DNA of 64,000 nucleotides, taken from NCBI GenBank assembly GCA_900315075.1, contig OMXV01000008.1, forward strand, positions 36,198 through 100,197. The letters are read 5' to 3'. The DNA comes from an uncultured Prevotellaceae bacterium (lineage in GTDB: Bacteria > Bacteroidota > Bacteroidia > Bacteroidales > Bacteroidaceae). The notes under the pieces were generated by a model. The model had not been told where the DNA came from and did not search any database. It saw only the letters and a list, made by a program, of their open reading frames with translations. Positions 1-7,678 of the stretch are shown here, one piece after another; the first letter of the stretch is position 1, and every line of letters starts with the position of its first letter. The position numbers and the translations under genes are program-made.

Positions 1-435
1 ACGACTACGGCCCTGAGTCTTGTCACCACAGTTGTACCATGCCGAGACTAAGGCGTATTGACCTGGCGGCAAAATTACATTCTGATAGAAGAGCATCGAC
101 TGATTCCATCCAGTGCTCAGCGCTAAAACGCCGCCATTGGAAGTGCCGTCCTGACCTACTGCAGGAATGGGGGCACCGTTGAACGTCTTTTGGGTGCCAA
201 GTTGATAGACACCTGTAATAGTGTAATTGACACTGATGTTCTTCGTCCAGCCTTTTACCTCAAGGATTTCCTGTGCGACGTTGCCGACATCGTCGATAGT
301 ATAGTCGAAGTCGCTATCAAAGCCGGAATTGGCCAGATAGGTACGCGTGATATCATATTGAGGTTGTGCTTTCACATAATGAGCCAACATGAGAGCCAAT
401 GCTGACAATAGGAAAATTCTAATTTTAGTGGTCAT
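1..435 (-). CDS. Secreted protein, 3' end cut by window edge
   Basis: An open frame reads leftward from the ATG at 435 with no stop for 145 codons and runs off the window. The N-terminus (MTTKIRIFLLSALALMLA, then HYVKAQ) is a signal peptide with an AQ cleavage site after about residue 24. The mature part begins PQYDITRTYLANSGFD and is rich in aromatic residues and glycine, as in extracellular beta-rich proteins. I do not recognise a family. The 'NSGFD...' opening is common in Bacteroidales surface proteins that carry a carbohydrate-binding-like N-terminal domain, but that is only a resemblance. A promoter at 501-508 fits this start. Confidence 0.75.
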   Translation of the reverse strand, partial: MTTKIRIFLLSALALMLAHYVKAQPQYDITRTYLANSGFDSDFDYTIDDVGNVAQEILEVKGWTKNISVNYTITGVYQLGTQKTFNGAPIPAVGQDGTSNGGVLALSTGWNQSMLFYQNVILPPGQYALVSAWYNCGDKTQGRSR

Positions 436-440
436 ATTGA

Positions 441-470
441 TGGGGAGTTAACAAGTTGACAAGCTATTTG
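441..470. repeat. AGTTGACAAG-type short repeat
   Basis: GAGTTAACAAGTTGACAAG lies just upstream of the edge-truncated gene. The same unit recurs in tandem at 2575-2612. It is one of several low-complexity repeat families confined to intergenic DNA here. Confidence 0.6.
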
Positions 471-500
471 TATTAGTTAGGCATAGTGCTCTTGCGGATG

Positions 501-508
501 CAAATATA
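501..508 (-). promoter_or_regulatory. Bacteroidota -7 box for the edge-truncated gene
   Basis: CAAATATA on the plus strand is TATATTTG on the minus strand, a full match to TAnnTTTG. The -33 element is weak. Predicted leader is about 60 nt to the ATG at 435. Confidence 0.55.
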
Positions 509-557
509 GCGATTTCCACCGAATAAATCGAAATGAATGCGAAAAAAATGCATTTTG

Positions 558-589
558 TTTGGTTTTGCGTGTAAAGGGAATTATATTTG
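558..589 (+). promoter_or_regulatory. Consensus promoter for the DUF554 gene
   Basis: TTTG at 558-561 and TATATTTG at 582-589 are separated by 20 nt, an exact match to the Bacteroidota sigma-ABfr consensus. The expected transcript start near 596 rules out the upstream in-frame start at 559 and supports the ATG at 610. Confidence 0.75.
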
Positions 590-609
590 CAAACGCAAAT
601 CTCAAAAAA

Positions 610-1305
610 ATGATAGGAACCATTGTCAATACCGCTACCATTATTGTGGGTAGCATTATTGGTGCGCTGCTTCACCGTGGCATCAAGGAAAAATATAAAG
701 AGGTGCTATATACAAGTTTAGGATTAGCATCGTTAGCCATCGGCCTAAATGCCACCATCTCACATTTCAGTCAATCGGAATACCCTGTGCTTTTTATTGT
801 TTCATTAGCAATCGGCGGTGTTGTGGGTACCGCTCTCAATATTGACGGTCGTTTTAAACGTTTAGTAGATAAATATTCCAAACAAAGCGATAACAAGAAA
901 AGCCGTCTTGCCGACGGCCTTGCCACTGCTATCCTACTCTATTGCATCGGCCCCTTGTCGATGCTCGGACCAGTTATCTCTGCCTTGAAAGGCGACCATA
1001 CTTTCCTGTTCACCAATGCCACACTCGATTTTGTGTCGTCGATGGTATTTGCCTCCACCTACGGCATAGGTATGGTTTTGGCGGCTCCCGTCTTATTCTG
1101 CTGGCAGGGGATGTTTTGGTTAATAGCCCATGTTTCTTCTTCCGCCATCAGCGATGCCCTGATGGCAGAACTACTGATTGTTGGTGGTCTCCTAATTACC
1201 GGCAGCGGTCTTTCACTTCTTCAACTGAAAGACTGCCGCACACTCAACCTACTCCCTGCCCTCTTGGTTCCCGTCATCTGGTTCCTACTCCGCGGTATAT
1301 TCTGA
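610..1305 (+). CDS. DUF554 family membrane protein
   Basis: 231-residue integral membrane protein beginning MIGTIVNTATIIVGSIIGALL. Glycine-rich hydrophobic segments run throughout, with the family pattern of GPLSMLGPVISAL around the middle and a basic cytoplasmic stretch (RFKRLVDKYSKQSDNKKSR). This matches the YdfK/DUF554 family of putative transporters of unknown substrate. A start at 559 would place the promoter -7 box inside the coding region, so the ATG at 610 is preferred. It stands alone on the plus strand and converges with the gene at 1356. Family call is confident; function is unknown. Confidence 0.85.
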   Translation: MIGTIVNTATIIVGSIIGALLHRGIKEKYKEVLYTSLGLASLAIGLNATISHFSQSEYPVLFIVSLAIGGVVGTALNIDGRFKRLVDKYSKQSDNKKSRLADGLATAILLYCIGPLSMLGPVISALKGDHTFLFTNATLDFVSSMVFASTYGIGMVLAAPVLFCWQGMFWLIAHVSSSAISDALMAELLIVGGLLITGSGLSLLQLKDCRTLNLLPALLVPVIWFLLRGIF

Positions 1306-1355
1306 AATTCGAGGGGAAGTAAGTACTTTTTAAAGTGGACTCAGCAACAAATTAT

Positions 1356-2567
1356 TCATTTTAATGAAAAAGGAGAGGATGTGCCACTTGTGCTGATGAA
1401 ATTGCCTGTATATTGATTGTTTCTCAGCGTACCTACCAATTTTCCTGAAACATTTTCATGCATATCGCTTACTTGGAGGACAAGTTTTCCAGACTTAGGG
1501 TCGTATGAAATCAAATCCACACCCCGTTGTACGTCGAACCCCTCTAATGCCGGTCCATGGGAATTGTACATTAGGGAACCAACTTTCTCGTCGAAGAGTA
1601 GCCGTGTGCCACATCCTCCCATGACGCCCTCGTATGAGAACGACAAAGGCGTGTCGGCACTCTCGACGATGCCATGTTCCTTGACATATTCCTCATATTC
1701 GTTTCCCGTAGGCTGAAAAAGAGCCAAAAACTCTTCCATGGTCACCCCTTTGACGATAAGGCTCTCGCTGACATCACTCTCAATCGAAGAGCCAAGTTTT
1801 TGAGTCTTTAGCAAGACTGAAGCACCGGGAGCGATATCTTTTCCTGGCACCACCTCTTCGCCCATCGAACCACCGCCCCAATATCCTTCCTTATAAATAA
1901 TGTAATAGGCACTACCTGGTACAGTAAATTCGGTATTATTTTTAACATCGAAGGTTGCGCCTTTGGCATAGACCCACTCACCTTCGTGATATTCATTACC
2001 GTATGTCCCCGAATTTTCGATACGTATGCCATTTTTCAACTTACGGTTAAACTTGTCGAGCAGATATTGTGAGAGTCCACGGTCTTTCATTCTATCAGCC
2101 AGTTCACCATCCGTAAGTTCAGGTTTCCATTGTCCTGTTTTCTTGGCGAAGGCAAGAAAATCTGAGTCGTAGGCAAAAAGGCCATGCGATTTCTCTACCC
2201 TGATATCTCCATTCTTGTCTTTCACGATGGTCATATCCGCACCATTACCAAAACTCACAAAATAAGTGTCCTTGACTTTTGTTTTTTCGATTATCAGGCT
2301 GTCCTCATTCCATTTTAAGGTCAGAGAATCAGCTTTTGCTGCATCGGGATAAACAGTACGGACAGACATCAAGTCGTTGCGACTGACTTGTTTTGCCAGT
2401 TCCACCACCTTTGCTTTCAGTTGTTTTTCGACGTTCACCTGTTTCGTTCCACCATTTTCCTGATCCTTATCATCATTGAACAACAGATAATAAGCTGCAC
2501 CTGCCAACAAGGGCAAAGCAACCAAAATGATAAGAATGAGTCCTAAATGTGTTTTTTCGTTTTTCAT
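1356..2567 (-). CDS. Membrane-anchored protein of unknown function
   Basis: 403 residues. A single N-terminal hydrophobic segment (about residues 8-29) is followed by a charged linker (DDKDQENGG) and a large soluble domain, so the protein is probably anchored in the inner membrane with its body in the periplasm. The middle has a YIIYKEGYWGGGS stretch and the C-terminal part has the pattern GGCGTRLLFDEKVGSLMYNS, followed by beta-strand-like segments. I do not recognise a family. It is the last of four minus-strand genes but is separated from the DUF4380 gene by a hairpin and a repeat tract, so it may be transcribed separately. Confidence 0.75.
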   Translation of the reverse strand: MKNEKTHLGLILIILVALPLLAGAAYYLLFNDDKDQENGGTKQVNVEKQLKAKVVELAKQVSRNDLMSVRTVYPDAAKADSLTLKWNEDSLIIEKTKVKDTYFVSFGNGADMTIVKDKNGDIRVEKSHGLFAYDSDFLAFAKKTGQWKPELTDGELADRMKDRGLSQYLLDKFNRKLKNGIRIENSGTYGNEYHEGEWVYAKGATFDVKNNTEFTVPGSAYYIIYKEGYWGGGSMGEEVVPGKDIAPGASVLLKTQKLGSSIESDVSESLIVKGVTMEEFLALFQPTGNEYEEYVKEHGIVESADTPLSFSYEGVMGGCGTRLLFDEKVGSLMYNSHGPALEGFDVQRGVDLISYDPKSGKLVLQVSDMHENVSGKLVGTLRNNQYTGNFISTSGTSSPFSLK

Positions 2568-2572
2568 GTTTT

Positions 2573-2614
2573 TTTAAGTTGACAAGTTAACAAGTTGACA
2601 AGTTGACAAATTAT
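2573..2614. repeat. AGTTGACA tandem repeat
   Basis: Imperfect units of AAGTTGACA, AAGTTAACA and AGTTGACAA lie directly upstream of the gene at 2567. Same family as 441-470. Confidence 0.7.
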
Positions 2615-2677
2615 TTGCCGTATTTACAATACCATGAGTTTCTAACTACCAACTAAGAATTCTATTCTCACCACTGA

Positions 2678-2705
2678 AGCAGGGCAGACATAAGTCTGCC
2701 CTGCT
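2678..2705 (-). terminator. 12-bp GC-rich hairpin after the DUF4380 gene
   Basis: AGCAGGGCAGAC (2678-2689) and its perfect complement (2694-2705) enclose a 4-nt loop, seven bases past the stop of the gene ending at 2713. There is no clear T tract, so it could end transcription or protect a 3' end. Confidence 0.6.
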
Positions 2706-2712
2706 GAAAGAA

Positions 2713-3600
2713 TTATTTCAACATTTTCTTGACTGTTTTCAAGAGTTTTTTGGAAGGTTGTGGCGTGGTGTCCACTGCCGTCATCATCCATCTCACTGTC
2801 ATGGAGAGCGACTCACCAGGCTGTAATGACTGATAGGCACCTTGACTTTCCAGTTCAATGTACGACTTCCCTCGGTTGACATAGACTTGAATCTCTGCCT
2901 CCTTGGGTGCAGGCTGTGATGGATTTAGGTCATCAAACTTCTTCACCAACAGCAACCCGTTGCCACAAAAAGCCAACCATCCTTTGCCATCAGCATTGAT
3001 TTTTCGGTTTTCATTCGTCACATCGGTACGATACCATACAGCCTTGTCGGAAGCCTTGAAATCAAGCACACCTGCGGGGGTGATACCTTCAACTTTGGCA
3101 TCGAAGAAGATGAGTCCCTCGTCGTTGGTTACACGAGTGATTTCCCATGGCGCCACTTTCCTCTCCTGTTTATCCTCATTAATAATAGTATAGGTAATAA
3201 CGAAACACTTCTTTTTAGGATTGGAAGCAAACTCCTTGCGAATTCTGAATTTCAGTTTCTCCGACACCTGGCTGGTAAGTATCAGCCGATCATCTGCTTG
3301 TTCCACTGTATAGGGCTGTTTGTCGTACTCTGGCACGGGAGGCCAGTTCCATTCCACCTGCGGACTTGTCCAAAAGGTGCTTCCGAAAGATTCCGGCCAA
3401 CGTGACTGCGAGATAACCTCTGCACCTTTATATGTGAACGACAGGATTTTTGCGCCATGGGCGGCATCCACCACCATCACGAGGTCGCCTTCGGTAAGTT
3501 CATACTTGCCCTCGCCTGCATCCTTGATACCCATTGCATTAGCGTGGATACCAAAGCAACAGACACAGAGGAGGATGAATAATGTTTTGAATGTTTTCAT
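2713..3600 (-). CDS. Secreted DUF4380-type protein
   Basis: 295 residues with a signal peptide (MKTFKTLFILLCVCCFGIHA, cut after NA). The mature part opens with a strand-rich pattern (ELTEGDLVMVVDAAHGAKIL) and contains FWTSPQVEWNWPPVPEYD and TNDEGLIFF, which I associate with DUF4380, a galactose-mutarotase-like beta-sandwich family found beside glycoside hydrolases. An in-frame start further upstream at 3663 would add a non-signal extension, so 3600 is chosen. It follows two GH43 genes on the same strand. A sugar-binding or epimerase-like role is inferred only from the fold. Confidence 0.7.
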   Translation of the reverse strand: MKTFKTLFILLCVCCFGIHANAMGIKDAGEGKYELTEGDLVMVVDAAHGAKILSFTYKGAEVISQSRWPESFGSTFWTSPQVEWNWPPVPEYDKQPYTVEQADDRLILTSQVSEKLKFRIRKEFASNPKKKCFVITYTIINEDKQERKVAPWEITRVTNDEGLIFFDAKVEGITPAGVLDFKASDKAVWYRTDVTNENRKINADGKGWLAFCGNGLLLVKKFDDLNPSQPAPKEAEIQVYVNRGKSYIELESQGAYQSLQPGESLSMTVRWMMTAVDTTPQPSKKLLKTVKKMLK

Positions 3601-3646
3601 ATTAATATGATTTTTCTTGTGCCCTTTCAAGGCGCATTTTCTGCAA

Positions 3647-3679
3647 CTGCCAGCCCAGAGCATCGCCCTGGGCTGGCAG
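3647..3679 (-). terminator. 12-bp GC-rich hairpin after GH43 endo-arabinanase gene
   Basis: CTGCCAGCCCAG (3647-3658) and its perfect complement (3668-3679) enclose a 9-nt loop, 14 bases past the stop codon of the gene ending at 3694. It lacks a T tract and lies between co-oriented genes, so it may trim expression between them rather than end the transcript. Confidence 0.6.
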
Positions 3680-3693
3680 CTCGTTGGCCGTCA

Positions 3694-5151
3694 TCAATGC
3701 TGACGGAAGTTCCACTTCGAGTTATCGCTCGAGAAATCGTATGGTGCGAGTGTGGCTGTACAGTCGCCTGCTGAATAGAGCACATAGCGAGTGTTGAGTC
3801 CCTCCTGACCTGGGATTTGCTTGGGCATGATACGATAAGTGCCATCAGTGAGCTGTTCGATACGCCAAAGCTGTTCGGGAGCACCAGTGAACTCAGTGGA
3901 GTTCAGTTCGAGGTTGGCAGTGGCAGTGAGCGCCCTATTGGTACCCTCAATAACAATTTTCACGTACGGTCCACCGAGGAAGCCACCGGCCTCTGGCACC
4001 ACTTTCACACTCCACAACTGATGTGGACGGAACATATAGTCGTTGATTCTCACAGGAATGTCGCCTTTTGGCCATGTGTCAATCACATCCTGCAGTGTCT
4101 GGTTGGCGATAGGTTTCACAGGCTCGTCGTTGTTGCGGTTGAACCATCCCCTTCTCTCTTGCTGGATGCGCACGAAATCTACAGCCAATTCGAGAGCGTA
4201 ACCACGACGTTCCGACTCAATCTCGTATGTTCCCTCCTTGAAGCGTTCGCCGGCAATGGGCCATCCGTTACGCCACAACAGAGGACGCAAGCCTAAGACA
4301 CTGCGACCACCCTGCTCGAAGTCAGCCTCATAGTGGCACGACATAATCTCGACACCCTCGTCGATGATGGTACGACCAAAATGTCCTGGACCTGTCACAC
4401 GGTCACCAGCAGCGATAACCATCCTGCCACCGCCATGATACATATCGCGCCCAACATTGTCGAGATAGGGTCCTGTGACATTGCGAGAACGTCCCACCAC
4501 AATATTGTAGGTGGAATTGACACCATCGCAGCATGTGCCGTGGGTGCCCAGGAGGTAATACCATCCGTCACGATAGATAAGGTCGGTGGCCTCGCAGTCG
4601 ATGGCAACATCTTTTGGTTCATTGCCTGCCACACGCAATCCTGTTGCAGGGTCGAGTTCAATCATGCGAATGGTACCGAAATAAGTGCCGTATGTAGCCC
4701 ACATACGCCCTGTTGTCGGGTCGAGGAGCAAACAGGGGTCAATAGCGTCGTTGTCTTCCATACCATCCGACGATGCCACCTCAATGGCCTCAGTGAATTT
4801 GAAATCGGGTGACTTGGGGTCGAGAGTCTTATTCCACATCGTTAGGATACGACCATTGTGACCACCACCGAGTCCGCCACCAGTAGCGCCATAGATAATC
4901 AGATAACGGTCGCCAATTATCATTGCATCGGGTGCAGCACCACCACCGGGACGTTCTGCCCCACTGTGCCACGACCAACCGTCCTCTGAAATCAGTCCAC
5001 CGCCACCTGTTCCGAAAGTATAGTATTTGCCATCACATTCCACGATGGTCGATGGGTCGTGGATATAAGGCTGTCCAACTTGTGCCACTGTGGAGACTGC
5101 CCCACAAATAAACATTGCGCCACACGCTGCAAAAAAATGTCTGTATTTCAT
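3694..5151 (-). CDS. GH43 endo-arabinanase-type hydrolase with C-terminal beta-trefoil
   Basis: 485 residues. Signal peptide ends at about residue 24 (STVAQ). Residues 28-320 form a five-bladed GH43 propeller. The general base is D32 in YIHDPS, the pKa modulator D138 in AIDPC, and the acid E187 in DCEATDL. The segment THGTCCDG followed by NIVVGRSRNVTGPYLD is typical of endo-1,5-alpha-L-arabinanases. From about residue 365 a ricin-like part has QLWSVKV and QLWRIEQL motifs. It probably cuts arabinan outside the cytoplasm. The preceding gene on the same strand is a second GH43 enzyme. Confidence 0.85.
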   Translation of the reverse strand: MKYRHFFAACGAMFICGAVSTVAQVGQPYIHDPSTIVECDGKYYTFGTGGGGLISEDGWSWHSGAERPGGGAAPDAMIIGDRYLIIYGATGGGLGGGHNGRILTMWNKTLDPKSPDFKFTEAIEVASSDGMEDNDAIDPCLLLDPTTGRMWATYGTYFGTIRMIELDPATGLRVAGNEPKDVAIDCEATDLIYRDGWYYLLGTHGTCCDGVNSTYNIVVGRSRNVTGPYLDNVGRDMYHGGGRMVIAAGDRVTGPGHFGRTIIDEGVEIMSCHYEADFEQGGRSVLGLRPLLWRNGWPIAGERFKEGTYEIESERRGYALELAVDFVRIQQERRGWFNRNNDEPVKPIANQTLQDVIDTWPKGDIPVRINDYMFRPHQLWSVKVVPEAGGFLGGPYVKIVIEGTNRALTATANLELNSTEFTGAPEQLWRIEQLTDGTYRIMPKQIPGQEGLNTRYVLYSAGDCTATLAPYDFSSDNSKWNFRQH

Positions 5152-5161
5152 ATTTTGAATA

Positions 5162-5275
5162 TTTATTATTTAGGAGTTTGGAAGTCTAGAAGTCTAGGAG
5201 TTTGGACATTTGTCCCTTTAACTACCTTTTAACTGCTCTTTAACTACCTTTTAACTACTTTTTAACTACACCTTG
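5162..5275. repeat. Composite TTTAACTAC / GGAGTTT repeat tract
   Basis: AGGAGTTTGG and AGTCTAG units are followed by five copies of CTTTTTAACTAC-like units. The motif GGACATTTGTCC joins the two halves. The same modules occur at 10120-10190, 11355-11410, 48240-48290 and 57470-57485, here in the opposite order relative to transcription. Confidence 0.75.
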
Positions 5276-5299
5276 ATACTCTTCAACAACCTTTTTCTA

Positions 5300-7330
5300 T
5301 TATTTTCCCTTCACAATTTTGTAGTTAGTCACTGGTTTTCCATTGGAGTCGATGAATCTCACACAGAAGTCACTCATACCAGGTCCATTGATGACTGTAC
5401 CACGAATGACATTGCGTCCTTTCTTCAGGGTAAGACGTGGCGACATGCCATCGTCGCGCACCATACGCCGGTCGTTGGAGAGCAACAATGCCTCCTCGCC
5501 GTTGACCCACCACATAGAAGCGCCATTAGAACCGACAGCCAGTCGGACATCCTTTATTTCCTCGGGACAGTCGATAACGGTGACAGCCCAGAAGTGCACG
5601 CCATAGACCTGCTTGCCCAAGAGGTCGGCGAAGCGGAAGAGTTTCACGTTGTAATTGGCGCTTTCCATATCATGCCATGTGAGTGTCTGCTTGCCCACCT
5701 TTACCTTCTGCCCATCTTTGGGCAACATGGTGTATTGTCCCTTGAAAGCCTCAGTACCAAACTGCTCTCTGAGATAGGTATCGGTGAAAACCGTATTGCT
5801 GGGATTTGGTTTGTCGATTGGTTCCAGGAGCATCCATCTGCGGATGAAGCCCTCCTTATCAGGCTCTGAGACATCGCTTGTGGGTTTGCTGAAGTATTCC
5901 GGACGATTCTTGAACATCACCCAGTCAACAGCTACGCCCTCACCCTCGCAGGTCACCACCAGGTCGGTTACACCATTGGGTGTGTATTCAAGAGGTGTAG
6001 TGAGTGTGAGCCACTGTCCGCTCATGTTGCGGCGGAAAGGACCACCCTCGCTGACGACAGTCATCTTAATCTTTCCAATCACCTTGCCTTTGACATCTTT
6101 TTCACGGACATAGAATTCAGTGTTGGCATTTGCCTTGGCGCATACCACCATGTAACCATTCTTGACACCTGAGAAATCAACATCGTTGAATTTCACCCAG
6201 CTGCCTTTATTGGGCAGGTCTGTAAACCATCCGCGGAAGCAATTAGTGGTGTCATGATAGGCGATAGACGCATCGCTGCTGATATCGCTATAACGATCTA
6301 ACTCTATTTTGCTTAATGCTGGTCTGATACCCACGCCACGGAGAGTCTCCTTCACCTCTTTAATAGTGCCATCGGCATTAAAGAAGACCTTCTCAATACA
6401 AGCTGAGCGGCGCTTGTCCATAGATGGCGAATAATAGTTGCGGTGATAGAAGATGTACCACTGACCTTTATATTCTATAAGACTGTGGTGGTTGGTCCAA
6501 CAGCCATTGTCGTGCTCTGCCATGATAATACCCTTGAATGTCCAAGGTCCAAGTGGATTCTTCGACATAGCGTAGGCTAATGTCTCTGTGCCACCCTCGG
6601 TACGCACCCATGGGAAACTAAGGTAATACCAGTCGCCGCGCTTGAAGGCGAAGGGGCCTTCCTTGAAACCATCGGGCAGTCCTTCCATTGTTTCACCACC
6701 AACGAGCATAGCGGGACGTTGCTGGTTGGCATTGTTTTCACCTGGTCGCTGTGGGAAGGTCATTTCCTTCAACTCACCGTCGAGCTCTTTCATATTGTCC
6801 TTCAGCTTTGCACCGCGGATGCCCATGCCCGACCAATATAGATAGGCAGAGCCATCATCGTCGATGAGCACACAAGGGTCAATGCCCGACACGCCTTTGA
6901 TAGGTTCTTTCTCTAAGGTGAAAGGTCCCTCGGGACGGTCAGCAGTGGCCACACCGATAGAGAAACCACGTCCTTGCTTCGAACCATTAGGGAAGAAGAA
7001 GTAATATTTGCCGTTCTTATACGCACAGTCAGGTGCCCACATGGAGTAACCCTCGGGATTTCCCCAGGGCACGTTCTCCTGTGAGATAATCATACCATGG
7101 TCGGTCCAATCGCAGAGATTTTCCGACGAGAAGACATGGTAGTCGGCCATGCAGAACCAGTCCTGCCGTTGTCCTTCGGGAGCAGGAATGTCGTGCGATG
7201 GATAAACATACACCTTGCCATTGAACACACGAGCAGTGGGATCGGCACAAAACTGGTCGTGGATGATAGGATTTTGTGCTTGGAGCGATAGTGTCATTCC
7301 AAGCATCAGTAAAGTTAAGTTTTTCTTCAT
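5300..7330 (-). CDS. GH43 hydrolase with CBM6-like and C-terminal accessory domains
   Basis: 676 residues. Signal peptide MKKNLTLLMLGMTLSLQAQ. The GH43 propeller (about 22-340) has D30 in CADPTARV as base, D151 in GIDPCVL, and E224 in FKEGPF as acid. A beta-sandwich at about 380-480 (ending GVAVDWVMFKN) resembles CBM6. The last 170 residues contain FWAVTVIDCPEE and NGASMWWVNGEEALL, like the PA14/galactose-binding-type modules on other Bacteroidales enzymes. Likely an arabinofuranosidase or xylosidase; the linkage cannot be read from sequence. The start at 7330 begins the signal peptide; the longer frame to 7381 does not. First gene of the minus-strand set. Confidence 0.85.
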   Translation of the reverse strand: MKKNLTLLMLGMTLSLQAQNPIIHDQFCADPTARVFNGKVYVYPSHDIPAPEGQRQDWFCMADYHVFSSENLCDWTDHGMIISQENVPWGNPEGYSMWAPDCAYKNGKYYFFFPNGSKQGRGFSIGVATADRPEGPFTLEKEPIKGVSGIDPCVLIDDDGSAYLYWSGMGIRGAKLKDNMKELDGELKEMTFPQRPGENNANQQRPAMLVGGETMEGLPDGFKEGPFAFKRGDWYYLSFPWVRTEGGTETLAYAMSKNPLGPWTFKGIIMAEHDNGCWTNHHSLIEYKGQWYIFYHRNYYSPSMDKRRSACIEKVFFNADGTIKEVKETLRGVGIRPALSKIELDRYSDISSDASIAYHDTTNCFRGWFTDLPNKGSWVKFNDVDFSGVKNGYMVVCAKANANTEFYVREKDVKGKVIGKIKMTVVSEGGPFRRNMSGQWLTLTTPLEYTPNGVTDLVVTCEGEGVAVDWVMFKNRPEYFSKPTSDVSEPDKEGFIRRWMLLEPIDKPNPSNTVFTDTYLREQFGTEAFKGQYTMLPKDGQKVKVGKQTLTWHDMESANYNVKLFRFADLLGKQVYGVHFWAVTVIDCPEEIKDVRLAVGSNGASMWWVNGEEALLLSNDRRMVRDDGMSPRLTLKKGRNVIRGTVINGPGMSDFCVRFIDSNGKPVTNYKIVKGK

Positions 7331-7383
7331 ATATAATTTAGATATGTTTTCAGTACAAAATAAAGGAAAAATAATCAACAATC

Positions 7384-7391
7384 CAAATGTA
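7384..7391 (-). promoter_or_regulatory. -7 box for the GH43 gene set
   Basis: CAAATGTA on the plus strand is TACATTTG on the minus strand, matching TAnnTTTG, about 54 nt upstream of the ATG at 7330. The -33 element is poor. Confidence 0.4.
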
Positions 7392-7547
7392 GTTCTTACA
7401 TTTTATTTATTTGGTACATTCTATAATATTTTTGAAACTAATCAAAAAAAAACAATGTTGGTATTAGGATGTTCATGTCAACAATTAGCGACAGATGGGT
7501 AAAATAAAAAAAACGCCACAACATATTCGATTTTCTATTAATTGTAT

Positions 7548-7555
7548 TAACTTTG
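7548..7555 (+). promoter_or_regulatory. -7 box for the GH5 gene
   Basis: TAACTTTG matches TAnnTTTG. The predicted start near 7562 gives a leader of about 117 nt, longer than the other plus-strand leaders in this window. Confidence 0.5.
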
Positions 7556-7678
7556 CAGCGAATATAACACTTTTGACAGCTGTGCCCAACCTTGCCATGC
7601 GGGTATCTCTCCATTGGTTAGGTTCGATTATGGGAAAGCTAGCGTTGACAGTCTCTTATTACGCCAATATCTAAAATT

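Larger units (their letters stand above)
7331..7678. other. Divergent control region between GH43 and GH5 genes
   Basis: 348 bases with no gene. It holds a minus-strand -7 box at 7384-7391, a plus-strand -7 box at 7548-7555, and an unusually long leader (about 7562-7678) for GH5. The leader is less AT-rich than the DNA beside it and could fold, but I could not define a known riboswitch or tRNA in it. Confidence 0.5.

Noticed and set aside
942-1322. 126-codon plus-strand frame overlapping DUF554
   Set aside because: Arginine- and cysteine-rich shadow with no start signals.
7560-7640. tRNA-like text (GGTTCGATTA) in the GH5 leader
   Set aside because: No acceptor stem, anticodon arm or correct spacing can be drawn around it.
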